A DNA stretch of 64,000 nt from Synechococcus sp. PCC 6312 (lineage in GTDB: Bacteria; Cyanobacteriota; Cyanobacteriia; Thermosynechococcales; Thermosynechococcaceae): positions 2,543,501 through 2,607,500 of the forward strand of contig NC_019680.1 of NCBI RefSeq assembly GCF_000316685.1, written 5' to 3'. Of the stretch, positions 17,992 to 27,369 are shown one piece after another. The number at the start of each line of letters is the position of its first letter. The stretch's first letter is position 1. The notes beneath the pieces are model-generated. The model worked only from the letters and a program-made list of their open reading frames with translations, made no database searches and was not told where the DNA came from. The translations under genes were made by a program, and so were the position numbers.

Positions 17992-19656
17992 ATGAGTTAC
18001 TGCTACAACCCTGCCTGCACAAATCCAGCTAACCCTGATGATGCACCCCTTTGCCAGGCCTGTGGAACAAACCTTCTTCTTCATAGTCGCTATCGCTGTA
18101 CTAAAATTCTTGGTCGGGGGGGATTTGGGACAACCTTTTTAGCGGATGATATGGTTCTCCCTGGCAAGCCCAACTGTGTCATTAAGCAACTCCGCCCCGC
18201 TGCCTCTGCTCCCCACATTTTAGAAATGGCCCGGCAACTCTTTCAACGAGAAGCCACCACCCTGGGTAAGGTTGGTAATCACCCTCAAGTTCCGCGCCTG
18301 TTGGATTATTTTGAACTGGAGCCAGAGTTTTATCTAGTCCAAGAATATGTCAGTGGTCTCACTCTCCAACAAGAAGTCAAACGCAACGGACCCATGTCTG
18401 AAGGGCAAGTCCGACAAGTGATGTTAGAGGTATTACCAATCCTCGACTACCTCCACAAAATCGAAGTTATCCATCGCGATATTAAACCCGCCAACCTCAT
18501 CCGGCGCGAGATTGATGGCAAATTGATCTTGATTGACTTTGGGGCTGTTAAGGATCAAGTCAGCCAGGCCATGATGGCAAACCCCCAGGACTACACAGCC
18601 TTTACGGCCTTTGCGGTGGGAACCCCTGGTTATGCGCCGCCAGAACAAATGGCTATGCGCCCTGTCTATGCCAGTAATATTTATGCCCTAGGCGTAACTT
18701 GTATTTACCTGCTCACCAGCAAATCTCCCAAGGATCTGGGTTATGACAACACCACGGGGGAATTTATCTGGCGCAGTCGGGTCAACATCAGTAATGACTT
18801 GCAGAACGTGCTCGAGAAAATGACGGAAGTGTCCATCAAACATCGCTATCAAACCGCTCAAGATGTTCTCCAGGATTTGCAATTAGTCCAAAAGCGACTC
18901 GATCTGCAACAATTTTCCAGTCCATCATCTGCAGATAGCGACATCAGTCAAGGCCTGGCAGCTGGGCCACTCCACTCCCGCCATCAGCCCAATGCAAAAC
19001 CAACAGCCGGCCCGCAATCTACTGGCAGTTTGCCCACAACTGTTTCTCCCACAACCCGTCATGCTGCCAATGCCGCTCGCTCTCAACAGGCCCGAGCTGG
19101 TCTGCAACCCAATTACTCACGCTTCACCCCCCCATCAGTGAGGCCGCCCAATCGCGTTGGTGGTGTCGGACAGGGTTCCCTCAGTCAGGTCAGTCGTGAA
19201 AATACTCTCCAAAGCGAAGGTGGTCGCCTTTCTCTCCAGGCCTTGGTCGCTGCTTATAACCGGGGTGAACGAGACTTTTCTGAATCTCGGCTTGACAATA
19301 TTGTTTTGCGTAAGGCTAATCTATCCGATGCCCGCTTTGTCCAGGCCTTTCTGCAAAAAGCGGATCTACGGGGGTGTGTGATGATGAATGTGGACTTCGG
19401 GCGGGCCAACTTGGGGGGAGCAAATTTACGGGATTGTGACTTGCGGGCCTCGTATTTTGTCAATGCTGACCTGCAAGGGGCTAATTTACAAGGGGCTAAC
19501 CTGCGGGAAACCAGCATGACCAATGCCAACTTGCGGGGAGCGAATCTCCAAAACGCAGATTTGACAGGTTCCAATATCACGCCCAATCAAATTGCCCAGG
19601 CTCGCACAAACTGGTTTACGATTCATCCCAATGGAAAACGAGGCATCGGTATCTAG
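17992..19656 (+). CDS. Ser/Thr protein kinase, Zn-ribbon N-terminus and pentapeptide C-terminus (SpkB-like)
   Basis: A 554-residue Hanks-type kinase. Residues 4-24 hold a four-Cys knuckle (C4, C9, C21, C24) like that of Synechocystis SpkB. The kinase domain runs from ~33 to ~300: glycine loop LGRGGFGTTF, VAIK-equivalent NCVIKQL, catalytic loop VIHRDIKPANLI, DFG segment LILIDFGAVKD and GTPGYAPPEQM. A ~110-residue Ser/Pro/Ala-rich linker follows, then pentapeptide repeats from ~430 to ~535 (RKANLSDARFVQAFLQKADL and onward). All catalytic residues are present. The Cys knuckle suggests redox or metal control. Its stop overlaps the nblS stop by 4 bp, in convergent orientation. Confidence 0.92.
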   Translation: MSYCYNPACTNPANPDDAPLCQACGTNLLLHSRYRCTKILGRGGFGTTFLADDMVLPGKPNCVIKQLRPAASAPHILEMARQLFQREATTLGKVGNHPQVPRLLDYFELEPEFYLVQEYVSGLTLQQEVKRNGPMSEGQVRQVMLEVLPILDYLHKIEVIHRDIKPANLIRREIDGKLILIDFGAVKDQVSQAMMANPQDYTAFTAFAVGTPGYAPPEQMAMRPVYASNIYALGVTCIYLLTSKSPKDLGYDNTTGEFIWRSRVNISNDLQNVLEKMTEVSIKHRYQTAQDVLQDLQLVQKRLDLQQFSSPSSADSDISQGLAAGPLHSRHQPNAKPTAGPQSTGSLPTTVSPTTRHAANAARSQQARAGLQPNYSRFTPPSVRPPNRVGGVGQGSLSQVSRENTLQSEGGRLSLQALVAAYNRGERDFSESRLDNIVLRKANLSDARFVQAFLQKADLRGCVMMNVDFGRANLGGANLRDCDLRASYFVNADLQGANLQGANLRETSMTNANLRGANLQNADLTGSNITPNQIAQARTNWFTIHPNGKRGIGI

Positions 19657-21614
19657 GCTTTGGCAGTGGCAGCTTCAGCTAACATTACATCCAACGTTTC
19701 TGGGATGTGAACAGGTAAATCGAACCAAAATGTACTCCCCACCCCCACTTCACTGATCACATGGACTTGGGACTCGTGTTTTTGGACAATATCATTGACG
19801 ATACAGAGGCCCAGTCCAGTCCCTTCTAAGGTATGCACCCGGTTTTCAACCCGGACAAAGCGTTCAAAAATCTTGGGTTGATCTTCTGGGGCAATGCCCA
19901 TCCCCGTATCTGCCACTTCAATCCGCACGGCCTGGCCTGCCAAATCGGCCTGGGGATGCAGATGATAGGCCCGAATCGTTACCTTCCCACCTTCGGGGGT
20001 AAATTTAAGGGCATTGCCCACGAGGTTTGTGAACACCTGTAGGAGTAAATCATAGTTCCCTCGAATCAGAGGGAGATCGGGTGTTGACTCTTTAACCAAA
20101 CTAATTCCCTTATTCTGGGCATTGAGTTGATAGGTGCGTAGGGTTTGTTCAATGGCCTGGCTGAGATCTATCGCCTCAAACTGATAGGAACGTCCCGATT
20201 CCAAACGGGCTAAATCCAAGACATCATTGACCAAGCGCGTCAGCCGATCCGTCTCTTGATTAGCCGTCATTAAAAATTCTTGCTGGCTTTCAACCGACAA
20301 ATTATTCCCAAACTCCTGAATAGTCTCAATAATGGACTTGATATTAAACAGGGGCGTGCGGAGTTCGTGGGAGACATTACTAATAAATTGACTTTTAGCC
20401 TCATTCAGTTCCGTTTCACGGGTAATATCCTGCACCGTAATCGCAATCCCCTTGGGTGTATCGCGACCATCTAAGACTGCTGCCAATAAAATTCGTAGGG
20501 TGCGCTGATTGGGTTCGCGCAGTGTGACCCGGAATTCTCCCCCCTCACTTTCCCCACTAGCGGCCTGGAACAGGGGACAAGTTAACCGTTCTGTGACGGC
20601 AGCAGGTAAATAGTAAAGGGCATTGCCCCCGAGGACAGACATCCCTTCCCAGTTAAATAACCGCTGTGCGGCCGGATTCACCAAAATAATCCGCATTTGG
20701 GGATCCAGTAGAATTGCGCCATCGGCAATGGTGGATACCAGGGTTTCTAATTTTGCTTTTTGGGCCGTCAGTTCCTCAATGTTGTGTTCTTCATAGACCT
20801 CTAAGCGTTCCGCCATCTCATTAAAACTAGAAATTAATTCCCCCAATTCACCCCCAAAGGGCAAATCAATTCGTTGCTTAAAGTCTCCAGCCGCAATTTT
20901 CTTGACCCCTAGCACCAGTTCCTTAATGGGTTGGGTAATGGTCAAGGCATTAAAGACACCCCCTAAAATCACCATCACCCAAATTGCCACAAAGACAGCC
21001 ACGGTTACATTTCGAGTCAAGGCGGCTGATGCGACTATGGTGGGATTAGGATTGATACCAATGGCCAACACCCCCAAGTACTTTTCTTGATAGACCAAGG
21101 GGACAAAGACATCAGCAACTGTGCCATCGGGGGTCGCGTGCTGTCGAACTAGGGGTTCTTTACTCTGGGCATAGCTAGGGGGCAGTTGCATCCGCCGCCG
21201 TAATGCGAGGGCGCTATTTACGGGTGGGGCCGTATAGGGTATGCCGTAGTAGATATCCCCATCACTGTCGGCATAGAGCATATAACGAATACTTGAGCTA
21301 CGACTGTAGAACTCCTGAGAAAACTCTGCTACCAGAGAGTAGTCTCCTTGGGCAACCAGGGGGGCCACATCAGCAGCCAAGAGAATCCCTAAGTCGCGAC
21401 CGTAGCGGGTATCGTTGAGCCGGGCTTCTTGTTGAATACTGTTGACCGCCCAGAAGGTGACCGCACTGGTCATTACCGAAACAATTAGCGTAACGGCTAC
21501 CAGGAGACGGGTTTGAATCTTAAACTCCGACCACCAGCGTGTAATCTGGTTTTGCCAGGAGGGAATAATTTCTGGTTCGGCTATCTGATTGGGATCAAGC
21601 TGGGGAGGGGTCAC
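19653..21614 (-). CDS. nblS: Membrane sensor histidine kinase NblS/Hik33 (DspA)
   Basis: 653-residue sensor kinase that in studied cyanobacteria controls light-, nutrient- and cold-stress responses with RpaB. Order: membrane helix ~35-55, extracytoplasmic sensor ~60-200 (RYMLYADSDGDIYYGIPYTA), helix ~205-225, HAMP (NALTITQPIKELVLGVKKIA), PAS (STIADGAILLDPQMRIILVN), HisKA with [16 protein letters not shown], and HATPase with N, G1 and G2 boxes (LVGNALKFTPEGG, VADTGMGIAPED, EGTGLGLCIVNDIV). The resemblance in both sensor and HAMP regions is to NblS/Hik33 rather than a generic kinase. Start ATG at 21612-21614. Confidence 0.92.
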   Translation of the reverse strand: MTPPQLDPNQIAEPEIIPSWQNQITRWWSEFKIQTRLLVAVTLIVSVMTSAVTFWAVNSIQQEARLNDTRYGRDLGILLAADVAPLVAQGDYSLVAEFSQEFYSRSSSIRYMLYADSDGDIYYGIPYTAPPVNSALALRRRMQLPPSYAQSKEPLVRQHATPDGTVADVFVPLVYQEKYLGVLAIGINPNPTIVASAALTRNVTVAVFVAIWVMVILGGVFNALTITQPIKELVLGVKKIAAGDFKQRIDLPFGGELGELISSFNEMAERLEVYEEHNIEELTAQKAKLETLVSTIADGAILLDPQMRIILVNPAAQRLFNWEGMSVLGGNALYYLPAAVTERLTCPLFQAASGESEGGEFRVTLREPNQRTLRILLAAVLDGRDTPKGIAITVQDITRETELNEAKSQFISNVSHELRTPLFNIKSIIETIQEFGNNLSVESQQEFLMTANQETDRLTRLVNDVLDLARLESGRSYQFEAIDLSQAIEQTLRTYQLNAQNKGISLVKESTPDLPLIRGNYDLLLQVFTNLVGNALKFTPEGGKVTIRAYHLHPQADLAGQAVRIEVADTGMGIAPEDQPKIFERFVRVENRVHTLEGTGLGLCIVNDIVQKHESQVHVISEVGVGSTFWFDLPVHIPETLDVMLAEAATAKA

Positions 21615-21782
21615 TGGCTACTATTGCCCTAAACTGTAAACAATCTAATTAAATTATGAAGGTTTATACGATTAGACAGCCTGTTCTACGTTGGTAGAAG
21701 TCTCTAAAGCCTGGTAGATCAGAAAAATTGACTGACAACATTGATAGAGAACCCACTGTAAGTTAATAAAACTTTATTACCT

Positions 21783-23024
21783 TTATGTCCTTGTTAGATT
21801 CTCCCAACAGGCCTGGGCAATGGCCCAATCCTCTTGGGTATGGATCACTAGCACCCGGATATGAGAATGAGTCATAGCAATATCCTGATCACGGGGTTGT
21901 TGGTCATTGAGGGTTTCATTGAGGTCTAATCCCAACCAGGTCAGGCCATGACAAACATCTCGCCGCACTTGGGGAGAATTTTCACCCACACCAGCCGTAA
22001 AGACTAAGGCATCTAAGCGGCCCAGAGCTGGAATTAAACTGGAAATTTTTGCTTGCAGGTGATAAATATACAGGTCATAGGCCAGTTGGGCCTGGGAATT
22101 CCCAATTGCGATGGCGGCCAACACCTCTCGGAGATCGCTACTGATCCCAGACACGCCCACCAGGCCTGACTGACGATTAATCAACTCATCTAAGGCCGTG
22201 GCGGAATAGCCTTGGCGCGCCAAATAAACTAAGATTCCTGGGTCTAAGTCTCCACAGCGCGTCCCCATCATTAACCCGGCCGTTGGCGTAAACCCCATGG
22301 TCGTATCCACACAGCGGCCATTTTTAACTGCTGCCAGGGAACAGCCATTGCCCAAGTGACAGGTAATCAGGGCAAGATCATGGAAATCATGGTTGAGAAT
22401 GAGGCTGGCCTGGTGGCTGACATAGGCGTGACTGATGCCATGAAACCCATAGCGTTGAATCCCCTGTTCAAAAAGGGCATAGGGGAGGGGATAGATTTTG
22501 GCGACTGGGGGCATCTGCCGATGAAACGCCGTATCAAATACCGCAACTTGGGGGACTGTTGGGCCTAAGAGTTCCGCCATGACCGTCATTCCGTTGAGAT
22601 TGGCTGGATTGTGGAGAGGGGCAAAGGGAATGGCGGCCTGAATTTCCGCTTTGATGGTTGGAGTAATACGCTCTGGGCGGGTATAGGTGGGGCCACCATG
22701 AACGACGCGATGCCCCACACTAGTAATATCTTGCACAGAGGCAATAACGGCGGTTGGGCCTGACCAAAGGGTGGCAATGAGGGCCTGGATAACCTTGGCT
22801 GGGGAGGGTTCCGCTAAACTCCAGGCCAGACTAACCCCAGCTTCTCCAGATCCCTCCGGGTAGGACTGAACCGTTAATTCCGCCTGATCGTCATAATGGC
22901 CCCAATCACCATAGCCAGACCAAAGGGGGGGAATCGGTTTTCCTGGCCAAGGTGCATCTTTAGGAAGGTGGTAAAGGCAACATTTCTGACTACTAGAGCC
23001 AGCATTGAGGACTAGGATATTCAC
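21783..23024 (-). CDS. ackA: Acetate kinase
   Basis: Interconverts acetate plus ATP with acetyl phosphate. The 413-residue protein begins at a GTG (23022-23024) giving (M)NILVLNAGSSSQKCCLYHLP, exactly where acetate kinases start; the frame stays open upstream to 23096 but would add 24 unrelated residues. Signatures: VLNAGSSSQK, VGHRVVHGG, PLHNPANLNGMTVM, AVFDTAFHRQMP, YGFHGISHAYVS, LGNGCSLAA, DTTMGFTPTAGLMMGTRCGD and FTAGVGENS. No phosphotransacetylase gene is adjacent. The gene sits 89 bp before the alpha/beta hydrolase gene on the same strand. Confidence 0.96.
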   Translation of the reverse strand: MNILVLNAGSSSQKCCLYHLPKDAPWPGKPIPPLWSGYGDWGHYDDQAELTVQSYPEGSGEAGVSLAWSLAEPSPAKVIQALIATLWSGPTAVIASVQDITSVGHRVVHGGPTYTRPERITPTIKAEIQAAIPFAPLHNPANLNGMTVMAELLGPTVPQVAVFDTAFHRQMPPVAKIYPLPYALFEQGIQRYGFHGISHAYVSHQASLILNHDFHDLALITCHLGNGCSLAAVKNGRCVDTTMGFTPTAGLMMGTRCGDLDPGILVYLARQGYSATALDELINRQSGLVGVSGISSDLREVLAAIAIGNSQAQLAYDLYIYHLQAKISSLIPALGRLDALVFTAGVGENSPQVRRDVCHGLTWLGLDLNETLNDQQPRDQDIAMTHSHIRVLVIHTQEDWAIAQACWENLTRT

Positions 23025-23113
23025 AAATTCATTCTCAACCCCAAAGGCAAGCAACCCCATATTAGCTTTGGCCAGGCTGGGGGGAAGCAGACCCAATCCT
23101 CAGGTGCTCAACA

Positions 23114-24031
23114 TCAGGTGGGCGATTCGGTCAGTCCCCTAATCCAACCGTCAATGATCCGATTGACTTCTGCAGGTCGCTCGTCATGAGGGCAATGCCC
23201 CGCATCTACCCACTCCAATTGAGCTTCGGGGTAATAGGTTTGGAGTTTTTCCGCCTTTTTCGCTGACATCCACGGATCGGCCTGGCCCCAAAGGAGGAGA
23301 AGCGGGGTTTGCAATTGGCCAAGCAGCACATCCAAGGCCCGGCCGGGGGGAGACTTAAAGACTGCGCCAAAAACTCCCAAAGCCCCTGGGTCAAAGGCCG
23401 GACGATAAATTTCTTCCACTAGTCGATCGGTCACTGCGGTCGGATCTTTGTAAACCTTGAGTAACACCTGACGAATTTTGGCCCGTTGCCGCATTTGCAG
23501 GAAGAGGAAGAAGCTGGCAATTTCAATCACAAAAGGAAGTTTTAGAATCGCCCGTTGCAGGTTAAATTTTTCGGGCTGTTGTTCATCACTGAAGGGGCCG
23601 GCACAGTTAAGAAGAATCAAACCCTTGGCCCAATCTGGACAATCTACAGCAAAGCATAAGGCCCCATAGCCCCCCAGGGAATTTCCGGCAATCACCACCG
23701 GAGCTTGAATCACCTCTTGGCAAAAATCGCACAACTGATCCCGCCAGAGTTCGCCCGTATAGGTCAGTGCAGGTTTCTCGGAGCGACCAAACCCCAACAA
23801 ATCAATGGCCCAAACCCGATAGTGCTGCGACAATTCGGCAATATTTTTTCGCCAGTGATCCGTGGATGCGCCAAACCCATGTACCAGTAAGAGATGAGGC
23901 CCAGTGTCTCCTTTTTGGACATAGTGAATCTTGTACGACCGCCAGGCCCAGTCCTGAGACTCAAGCTGAATATCGTACTTGTCCAAATCCTCAGAAACCT
24001 GTACCGCCGTTGTCATAATCCCTATTTCCAT
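23114..24031 (-). CDS. Alpha/beta-fold hydrolase
   Basis: A 305-residue serine hydrolase. The catalytic triad is visible: nucleophile in VIAGNSLGGYGAL, acid in LLLWGQADPWM, histidine in VDAGHCPHDERPAEV. The oxyanion region is LLLVHGFGASTDHWRKN and the family segment AIDLLGFGRSEKP follows. Closest general resemblance is to the chloroplast and cyanobacterial pheophytinase-like or esterase group, but the substrate cannot be told. Two starts are possible: ATG at 24031 or ATG at 24016 (MTTAVQ), the latter with an AGGG site upstream. It lies 25 bp downstream of lepB and is probably cotranscribed. Confidence 0.85.
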   Translation of the reverse strand: MEIGIMTTAVQVSEDLDKYDIQLESQDWAWRSYKIHYVQKGDTGPHLLLVHGFGASTDHWRKNIAELSQHYRVWAIDLLGFGRSEKPALTYTGELWRDQLCDFCQEVIQAPVVIAGNSLGGYGALCFAVDCPDWAKGLILLNCAGPFSDEQQPEKFNLQRAILKLPFVIEIASFFLFLQMRQRAKIRQVLLKVYKDPTAVTDRLVEEIYRPAFDPGALGVFGAVFKSPPGRALDVLLGQLQTPLLLLWGQADPWMSAKKAEKLQTYYPEAQLEWVDAGHCPHDERPAEVNRIIDGWIRGLTESPT

Positions 24032-24056
24032 GCTTTATAAATTTATGTTAAGGGAT

Positions 24057-24719
24057 TTAAGGATTTTTGACGGCCTCCACTTGGTTGCCATCGGGAATCA
24101 CTGACCAACGACTGGGGGGCCAAAACCGAACGGCGGCCCGACCAATAATGTGATCTCGAGGGACAACCCCCCAGCAGCGACCATCCAGACTATTACCCCG
24201 ATTATCTCCCAGAACAAGATATGAATTAGCCGGAATAACTTGGGGTTGCCCTAAAAAAGGAGTCATTCCCGCACAGGTGTCTATGGTCGTAAAGACGGAA
24301 TTGGGCAGATAGGGTTCGGGAAAGGGTTGCCCATTGATGAAGACACGCCCGGCCTGGATCGCCACTTTATCCCCTGGCATCCCGATAATTCGTTTAATAA
24401 AAGCATCTCGGAAGCCCACGGCCTGGAGGGTATCCGTTGGATTAAAGACGACAATATCGCCGCGATGGGGGGGATGAAAGTAGTAACCAATTTTTTCAAC
24501 AATCAAGCGGTCGTTAATTTCTAAGGTCGGCTCCATGGATCCAGAAGGGATGTAGCGAGCTTCTGCCACAAATGTCCGAATCCCAAATGCCAAGATTAGA
24601 GCGAGTCCCAAGGTTTTAAGAACTTCGACCCACCAGGCCTCAGATTTTTCCGGTGGAGTGGTTTGCAGGTTCAAATCAGAATGATCCTTATCTGTCGGCT
24701 GGAGGCCACCATCAGTCAT
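24057..24719 (-). CDS. lepB: Signal peptidase I
   Basis: Cleaves Sec and Tat signal peptides at the membrane. The 220-residue protein has a cytoplasmic N-terminus, one membrane helix (VLKTLGLALILAFGIRTFVA), the catalytic Ser in YIPSGSMEPTL, the Lys of the dyad in FIKRIIGMPGDKVAI, and box E GDNRGNSLDGRCWG. It is the single-anchor type common in cyanobacteria. Start is the ATG at 24717-24719. Confidence 0.95.
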   Translation of the reverse strand: MTDGGLQPTDKDHSDLNLQTTPPEKSEAWWVEVLKTLGLALILAFGIRTFVAEARYIPSGSMEPTLEINDRLIVEKIGYYFHPPHRGDIVVFNPTDTLQAVGFRDAFIKRIIGMPGDKVAIQAGRVFINGQPFPEPYLPNSVFTTIDTCAGMTPFLGQPQVIPANSYLVLGDNRGNSLDGRCWGVVPRDHIIGRAAVRFWPPSRWSVIPDGNQVEAVKNP

Positions 24720-24895
24720 AGTTATTTTCCGTTATAGGAGTATAAGCACGAGAATTACGGGTGTGACCTGTCAGCAGCGAACATATCGGTCACAAAAATT
24801 CATAAACTAATTCTATCAACTAGACCAGCAGGATTAATGGTAGGTAAGGATCGCAGCCCAAAGACAGGAACAACCTATCGGCTCAAGGAAACATC

Positions 24896-26179
24896 ATGGG
24901 TTATTACTTAGGCCTAGACTTTGGCACATCGGGGGCAAGGAGCATTGTCATTAATTCAGGCCAAGAGATTTTGCACCAGGCCCAAGTCAGTCATCCGATC
25001 AATGCCAGTCCAGCATCTTGTTCACTTTGGCAAACTCAACTGGATCAGCTTTTGCAGCAAATTCCCGGCGATCTTAAAGGCGGCCTGGAACGAATTGCCA
25101 TAGATGGGACTTCTAGTACGGTGTTAATCTGTGATGACCAGGGATATCCCCTCAGAGAGCCGCTTTTGTACAACAGCAACCAGGCCTGGGACACTCTCAA
25201 CACCCTTAAGGTCATTGCCCCCGCCGATCATGTTGTTATCGCCGCCACCTCCAGTTTGGCCAAGTTACTTTGGTTCCAAGCCCAACCGGAATTTCCAGCA
25301 GCACGATATTTCCTCCACCAGGCCGATTGGTTAGGGTTTTTGCTGCATGGACAACTCGGAGTGAGTGATGATCACAATGCCTTAAAACTGGGCTATGACC
25401 CGGCCCGTGAACGCTATCCCGATTGGTTCCAACATCCAGTTTTAGCTCCACTTCATCCCCTCTTGCCACAAGTTGTTACCCCTGGAACAGTCATTGCCTC
25501 CATTAGTCCTCAGGCCGCAGCCCGATGGGAGATTAACCCTAGCTGTCAAATTTGTGCCGGGACAACCGATAGCATGGCGGCATTTCTCGCCTCTGGGGCA
25601 ACAGAATTGGGTACAGCCGTTACCTCCTTGGGGTCAACCTTAGTCCTAAAACTGATCAGCTCTATCCCAATCCAGGCCAGTGCTTACGGCATTTATAGTC
25701 ATCGCTGTGGAGATTACTGGCTTGTGGGGGGGGCATCTAATTGTGGTGGAGCCATTCTTAAGGAGTTTTTTACGGAGCCGGAATTAGAGTCTCTCAGTGA
25801 TGGCATTAACCCAGATATTCCCAGTGAATTTGATTATTACCCCCTCCCTCAGGCCGGTGAGCGTTTCCCAATCCGTGACCCAGATTTACAGCCCCGCCTC
25901 GACCCAAAACCTGAGCATCCCCAAGACTTTTTACATGGCTTGCTGGAGAGTTTAGCCCGGATTGAAGCCCAGGGATACCAGTTATTAGTCCGGTTGGGAG
26001 CCAGTCCGCTGAAAAGGGTCTATACGGCTGGGGGTGGGGCCAAAAACAGGGCCTGGACAAAGATTCGCACCCGAGTTTTAGGTGTACCAGTTCAAGTATC
26101 TCCCCATACTGACGCCGCCTATGGTACTGCTTTACTTGCTTTGCAGGGCCTGGCAGCCTATAAAAATGCCAATAGATAA
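24896..26179 (+). CDS. FGGY-family carbohydrate kinase (D-ribulokinase-like)
   Basis: A 427-residue sugar kinase of the FGGY/ASKHA fold. The N-terminal ATPase motif is YLGLDFGTSGARSIVI; the second domain shows CAGTTDSMAAFLASGATELG and TSLGSTLVLKL, and the adenosine site VYTAGGGAKNRAWTKIRTRV. Cyanobacterial and plant short FGGY kinases of this kind (the XK-1 group) have been shown to prefer D-ribulose. By that resemblance the product is likely ribulose 5-phosphate, linking to the Calvin and pentose phosphate pools; xylulokinase activity cannot be excluded. Start is the ATG at 24896. It is convergent with the DUF2752 gene. Confidence 0.85.
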   Translation: MGYYLGLDFGTSGARSIVINSGQEILHQAQVSHPINASPASCSLWQTQLDQLLQQIPGDLKGGLERIAIDGTSSTVLICDDQGYPLREPLLYNSNQAWDTLNTLKVIAPADHVVIAATSSLAKLLWFQAQPEFPAARYFLHQADWLGFLLHGQLGVSDDHNALKLGYDPARERYPDWFQHPVLAPLHPLLPQVVTPGTVIASISPQAAARWEINPSCQICAGTTDSMAAFLASGATELGTAVTSLGSTLVLKLISSIPIQASAYGIYSHRCGDYWLVGGASNCGGAILKEFFTEPELESLSDGINPDIPSEFDYYPLPQAGERFPIRDPDLQPRLDPKPEHPQDFLHGLLESLARIEAQGYQLLVRLGASPLKRVYTAGGGAKNRAWTKIRTRVLGVPVQVSPHTDAAYGTALLALQGLAAYKNANR

Positions 26180-26184
26180 TTACC

Positions 26185-26655
26185 TTAAAAGTATTGGGTT
26201 ATGAGTTGAAATGGATGAACATAAAAGTTACCAACCTGGATCAAGCTGGCAATCCGTAATCCGTAATAAAGCAAATAAATCAAAAAGATATATTTCCAGG
26301 TGGCAAAATAGGTAAAGCGGCGAAAAGGGGTTTTAATTAATTTGCGATTGTGACTCAGTTCTAACCCCATACAGACGGCAATCCCGATAAATGTGATGAA
26401 AAATAGGGGGCCAAAAAGATGAAAGCTGAGGGCCTGGTGAAGATCTCCCCGGACTAGGGCCATAAATGAGCGACTTAAACCACAACTGGGGCAAGGAATT
26501 CCCGTCCAATTTAACATCGGGCAAATGGTAAACCCGGGTTGTAACCCGAAATTTAAGATGACAGCCCCTGCGATTGGAAATGTGGCCAGGCCCAAAAATC
26601 CCCATCGGGTTCGCTTTTCTTGAGGGCTTAAAACCGCAGTGGCAAAATCGAACAT
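26185..26655 (-). CDS. DUF2752 membrane protein
   Basis: About 156 residues with the DUF2752 signature CPMLNWTGIPCPSCGLSRSF (CPxCGxTR-type) and HLFGPLFFITFIGIA. Three or four membrane helices are visible (LATFPIAGAVILNFGL, FGPLFFITFIGIAVCMGL, YIFLIYLLYYGLRIASL). The function of the family is unknown; the conserved Cys pair next to a membrane helix suggests metal or thiol chemistry. The ATG at 26655 is preferred over a TTG three codons upstream. It is 15 bp downstream of the HAD gene, likely cotranscribed. Confidence 0.85.
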   Translation of the reverse strand: MFDFATAVLSPQEKRTRWGFLGLATFPIAGAVILNFGLQPGFTICPMLNWTGIPCPSCGLSRSFMALVRGDLHQALSFHLFGPLFFITFIGIAVCMGLELSHNRKLIKTPFRRFTYFATWKYIFLIYLLYYGLRIASLIQVGNFYVHPFQLITQYF

Positions 26656-26670
26656 TGTGATCAAGCACTC

Positions 26671-27369
26671 CTAAACACAGGCCTGGGCTAAGGGCAATAA
26701 TTCCCCCAATCGAGCATCTGTAAAATCTTGAATACAGACGGCAGCCCCTTTCTCAATCAATTCTGCCGCAGAATGTAAGGTTAACACCCCCCAACAGGCC
26801 ATCCCGGCCCGCCAAGCTGCTTCCACCCCGGCCACTGCATCTTCAAAAACTAGGCAATCCTTTGGCTCCACCCCCAACCGTTCTGCCACTAATAAATAAC
26901 ACTGTGGATCCGGCTTTCCCCGCTGGACATCCACTTCCGTCACCCGTACCGGGAAGAAATCCCCCATATTTTCCCAGGCCATGATCAAATCCACATTCTC
27001 TTGACTGGCCGAAGTCCCCAGACCCAGCTTCAATCCAGAGGCTTTAGCGCTCTTAAGAAACTCTAAAACTCCAGCTAATCCCATTAACTCTGGGGTAATC
27101 AACTCCCGAAAGATAGCATCCTTACTCCGACCCAATTCATCAACCTCAGCCTGACTGACCGGTCGCCCCAATAATTCCGGTAATAGCTCACAGTTACGTT
27201 TGCCCCCCATCGTGTGCAGTTTGGCCCAATCAACCCCAGCCAAGGCCGGAGTGCACTGAATGTAAGTATCCCAGGCCCGCACATGATAGGCCATCGTGTC
27301 ACACAGAACCCCATCCATATCAAAAATCAAGGCCTGGGGCTGAGGACAAACGTGGGGCGCAAAAGCCAT
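26671..27369 (-). CDS. HAD-superfamily hydrolase, beta-phosphoglucomutase-like
   Basis: A 232-residue HAD subfamily IA phosphatase or mutase. Motif I is FDMDGVLCDT (nucleophile Asp and acid Asp), the cap domain follows with VDWAKLHTMGGKRNCELLPE, motif II is GLGTSAS, motif III Lys in VQRGKPDPQCYLL, and motif IV LVFEDAVAGVEAAWRAGM. The cap resembles beta-phosphoglucomutases and sugar-phosphate phosphatases; the substrate is not determined. Start is the ATG at 27367-27369. Confidence 0.87.
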   Translation of the reverse strand: MAFAPHVCPQPQALIFDMDGVLCDTMAYHVRAWDTYIQCTPALAGVDWAKLHTMGGKRNCELLPELLGRPVSQAEVDELGRSKDAIFRELITPELMGLAGVLEFLKSAKASGLKLGLGTSASQENVDLIMAWENMGDFFPVRVTEVDVQRGKPDPQCYLLVAERLGVEPKDCLVFEDAVAGVEAAWRAGMACWGVLTLHSAAELIEKGAAVCIQDFTDARLGELLPLAQACV

